Shown here in pieces: positions 41,489 to 42,783 of a stretch of 42,783 bases of DNA. The stretch is from Spongiactinospora gelatinilytica (lineage in GTDB: Bacteria > Actinomycetota > Actinomycetes > Streptosporangiales > Streptosporangiaceae). The notes under the pieces are model-generated. The model ran no database searches. It worked only from the letters and a program-made list of their open reading frames with translations, and had not been told where the DNA came from. The position numbers were made by a program, and so were the translations under genes. Each line of letters opens with the position of its first letter. Positions within the stretch are counted from its first letter, which is position 1. The stretch is taken from assembly GCF_003236385.1 (NCBI RefSeq), contig NZ_POUA01000017.1:1-42783 (forward strand), written 5' to 3'.

Positions 41489-41762
41489 CAAGATCATCCT
41501 CTGCCTGTGCCTGGACATCACCGAGCACGACCTCGACCGCGCGATCGAGGAAGGCTTCACCGACGCCGAGACGCTCAAGCGCTACACGGCCGGCTTCATG
41601 GGGCCCTGCCAGGGAAAGTCGTGCATGGACACGATTCTCGAACGGCTTGCGCACAAGACGGGCGTCGATCCGGAGTCGCTGCGTCGCCCGACGCTGCGCC
41701 CGCCGGCGCACCCGGTCCGGCTGGGGCTGCTGGCGGGTCTGGGAGGCTTCGATGCCTCGTAG
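41481..41762 (+). CDS. BFD-like [2Fe-2S] small subunit
   Basis: A 93-residue bacterioferritin-associated-ferredoxin-like protein. Cys8, Cys10 (CLC), Cys43 and Cys48 (CQGKSC) supply the 2Fe-2S cluster; a helical segment TEHDLDRAIEEGFTDAETLKRYT lies between them. Such subunits are the gamma part of three-component amino-acid dehydrogenases. ATG 41481 has agggagg upstream and overlaps the stop of the alpha gene by 8 bases; its own stop overlaps the next start by 11 bases. The C-terminal 25 residues (PTLRPPAHPVRLG) form a basic linker. Confidence 0.9.
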   Translation: MADKIILCLCLDITEHDLDRAIEEGFTDAETLKRYTAGFMGPCQGKSCMDTILERLAHKTGVDPESLRRPTLRPPAHPVRLGLLAGLGGFDAS

Positions 41763-42783
41763 GATCCTCCCGGCCGCGCGACCGCTGCGCGACTGCGAGA
41801 TCGCGATCGTCGGTGGCGGCGTACACGGGCTCTCGCTCGCCTACAACCTGGCGAAATCCGGGCGGAAGAACATCGCGGTGTTCGAGCGCTCCTATCTCGG
41901 CGCGGGCGCGAGCGGGCGTAACCTCGCCCTCATCCGTAGCTCGTGGCAGCAACGGGCGTGGGCGGAGCTGATCTGGTACTGCCGGCAGATCTGGAGCCAG
42001 ATCTCGGTGGAGCTGGACTACAACGTCATGCTGAGCGAGCGCGGCTCCTATCTGTGCATCCGCGACGAGCGTTCGATCGCCGTCGCCAAAGACGCGGTGA
42101 CGATGCAGAACTCGCTCGGCATTCCCACCCGGTTCGTCTCGCCCAGGGAACTCGCCGAGGCGGTCCCCCAGCTGAACACCCAGGGGATGCTCGGCGGCAT
42201 CCATGATCCGACCGCCGGTGTCTCGCGGCACGACGCCCTCGTCTGGGCCTACGCGCACGCGGCCGACCGGCTCGGCGTCGCCGTACACCTGGAAACGGCG
42301 GTGACCGGCATGCAGGTGATCGGGGGGCGTGTGAACCGGATCGTCACCAATCGCGGGACGATCGCCACGGACCTCGTCGTCAACTGCGCGGGGTCGGGCT
42401 CGGCCGAGGTGGCCGAGATGGCCGGCGTCGCGCTCCCGACCCGCAAGCTGGCGCTGGAGATGTTCGTCACCGAGCCGTACCGCGCCTTTCTCGACCCGAT
42501 CATCTCGGTGATCGAGGATCAGGCGTACATCATGCAGACCTCCCGGGGGGAGTTCGTCGGTGGCGCCGAGCCCACCGGCCATACGGGCACCCCCAGACTG
42601 ACGACGAGCTATGCGGCCCTTCGCCAGTCGGCCGCCGTCATCGCCCGGCTGTTTCCCGATCTACGCGGTGTGAACATCCTGCGCATGTGGGCCGGCCTGA
42701 TCGACATGACCCCCGACGGGGCCGGTCTGGTGGGTGAGGCGGAGGAACGCCCGGGGTTCTTCCTCGACTGCGGGTGGGGCGGG
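41752..42783 (+). CDS. DAO-type FAD subunit (SoxB/HcnC-like), runs off the window
   Basis: Translation from ATG 41752 is open to the end of the window (344 codons seen). The FAD Rossmann motif is IVGGGVHGLSLAYNLAKSG at about 19-37, with the ADP-binding acid in VFERSYLGAGASGRN near 44-58. Later blocks are VNCAGSGSAEVAEMAGV near 206 and a C-terminal DMTPDGAGLVGE followed by GFFLDCGWGG, the start of the SoxB CGWGTGG flavin site. It would dehydrogenate an amine or imino acid (sarcosine, proline-type, N-alkyl amino acid). It overlaps the BFD-like gene by 11 bases. The 3' end is not in view. Confidence 0.9.
   Translation, partial: MPRRILPAARPLRDCEIAIVGGGVHGLSLAYNLAKSGRKNIAVFERSYLGAGASGRNLALIRSSWQQRAWAELIWYCRQIWSQISVELDYNVMLSERGSYLCIRDERSIAVAKDAVTMQNSLGIPTRFVSPRELAEAVPQLNTQGMLGGIHDPTAGVSRHDALVWAYAHAADRLGVAVHLETAVTGMQVIGGRVNRIVTNRGTIATDLVVNCAGSGSAEVAEMAGVALPTRKLALEMFVTEPYRAFLDPIISVIEDQAYIMQTSRGEFVGGAEPTGHTGTPRLTTSYAALRQSAAVIARLFPDLRGVNILRMWAGLIDMTPDGAGLVGEAEERPGFFLDCGWGG

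Noticed and set aside
40082-42783. True heterotetrameric sarcosine oxidase
   Set aside because: The alpha-like protein lacks the aminomethyltransferase half and there is a BFD-like protein in place of SoxD and SoxG; it fits three-part amino-acid dehydrogenases better.
1-42783. Insertion sequences, integrases, tRNA genes and CRISPR arrays
   Set aside because: None recognised by eye on either strand; the short tandem repeats at 11289 and 23914 are not CRISPR-like.

Overview
The window is GC-rich throughout, with dense G/C-ending codons, many overlapping ATGA/GTGA start-stop junctions, an F420-type LLM oxidoreductase, a 3Fe-4S ferredoxin of P450 type and MerR/XRE/AraC/LysR/GntR regulators. This points to a filamentous actinomycete; a Streptosporangiales-like chromosome arm is my best guess but is inference. 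No insertion sequence, tRNA, rRNA or CRISPR array was seen. Repeated gene decay (fused gene stumps, single-base frameshifts) suggests an accessory region. Layout: (1) 437-4897: orphan ferredoxin and ferredoxin reductase, an unrecognised small protein, an NHL/SMP-30-like protein, an AraC regulator and a small membrane protein. (2) 5067-6694: a collapsed FAD oxidoreductase and a frameshifted HTH protein. (3) 6740-9877: a response regulator/sensor kinase pair divergent from a secreted S41 protease. (4) 9988-16956: a six-gene, fully overlapping minus-strand operon (NCS1 permease, alpha/beta hydrolase, SnoaL-like protein, LLM oxidoreductase, DUF1028 protein, M20 amidohydrolase) divergent from a rare MerR-XRE-cupin regulator. 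It reads as uptake and breakdown of a small nitrogen compound. (5) 17052-20380: four adjacent wrecks: a P450-reductase fusion of self-sufficient type, a YhgE/Pip-like membrane protein, a LysR regulator and a GlxA-type regulator. (6) 20344-22843: a compact candidate RiPP locus on the minus strand: a 20-codon peptide gene with a strong ribosome site, a perfect 15-bp hairpin, a MccB/PaaA-like ThiF enzyme with an N-terminal peptide-binding-like domain, and a translationally coupled MATE/ANKH-like exporter. (7) 22963-25954: a membrane protein, ABC-ATPase and DUF5808 remnants, and an SRPBCC-ArsR-VOC operon with paired operator-like repeats. (8) 26074-42783: a catabolic island. A branched-chain-amino-acid-type ABC importer (minus strand) and a long plus-strand operon flank a FCD-type GntR regulator and an acyl-CoA dehydrogenase pseudogene. 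The operon encodes a two-subunit molybdenum hydroxylase, a MeaB-like GTPase, ATP-dependent hydantoinase/oxoprolinase A and B, and a three-part sarcosine/D-hydroxyproline-dehydrogenase-like flavoenzyme. The window ends inside the last of these. How the parts may work together: in region 8 the importer would bring in a cyclic or N-substituted amine; the flavoenzyme trio, the Mo hydroxylase and the HyuAB lactamase would successively oxidise and open it. The GntR protein would control both arms through shared ATAGTC-containing promoter sites. In region 6 the ThiF enzyme would adenylate or modify the short peptide and the exporter would remove the product. The substrates and products are inference.
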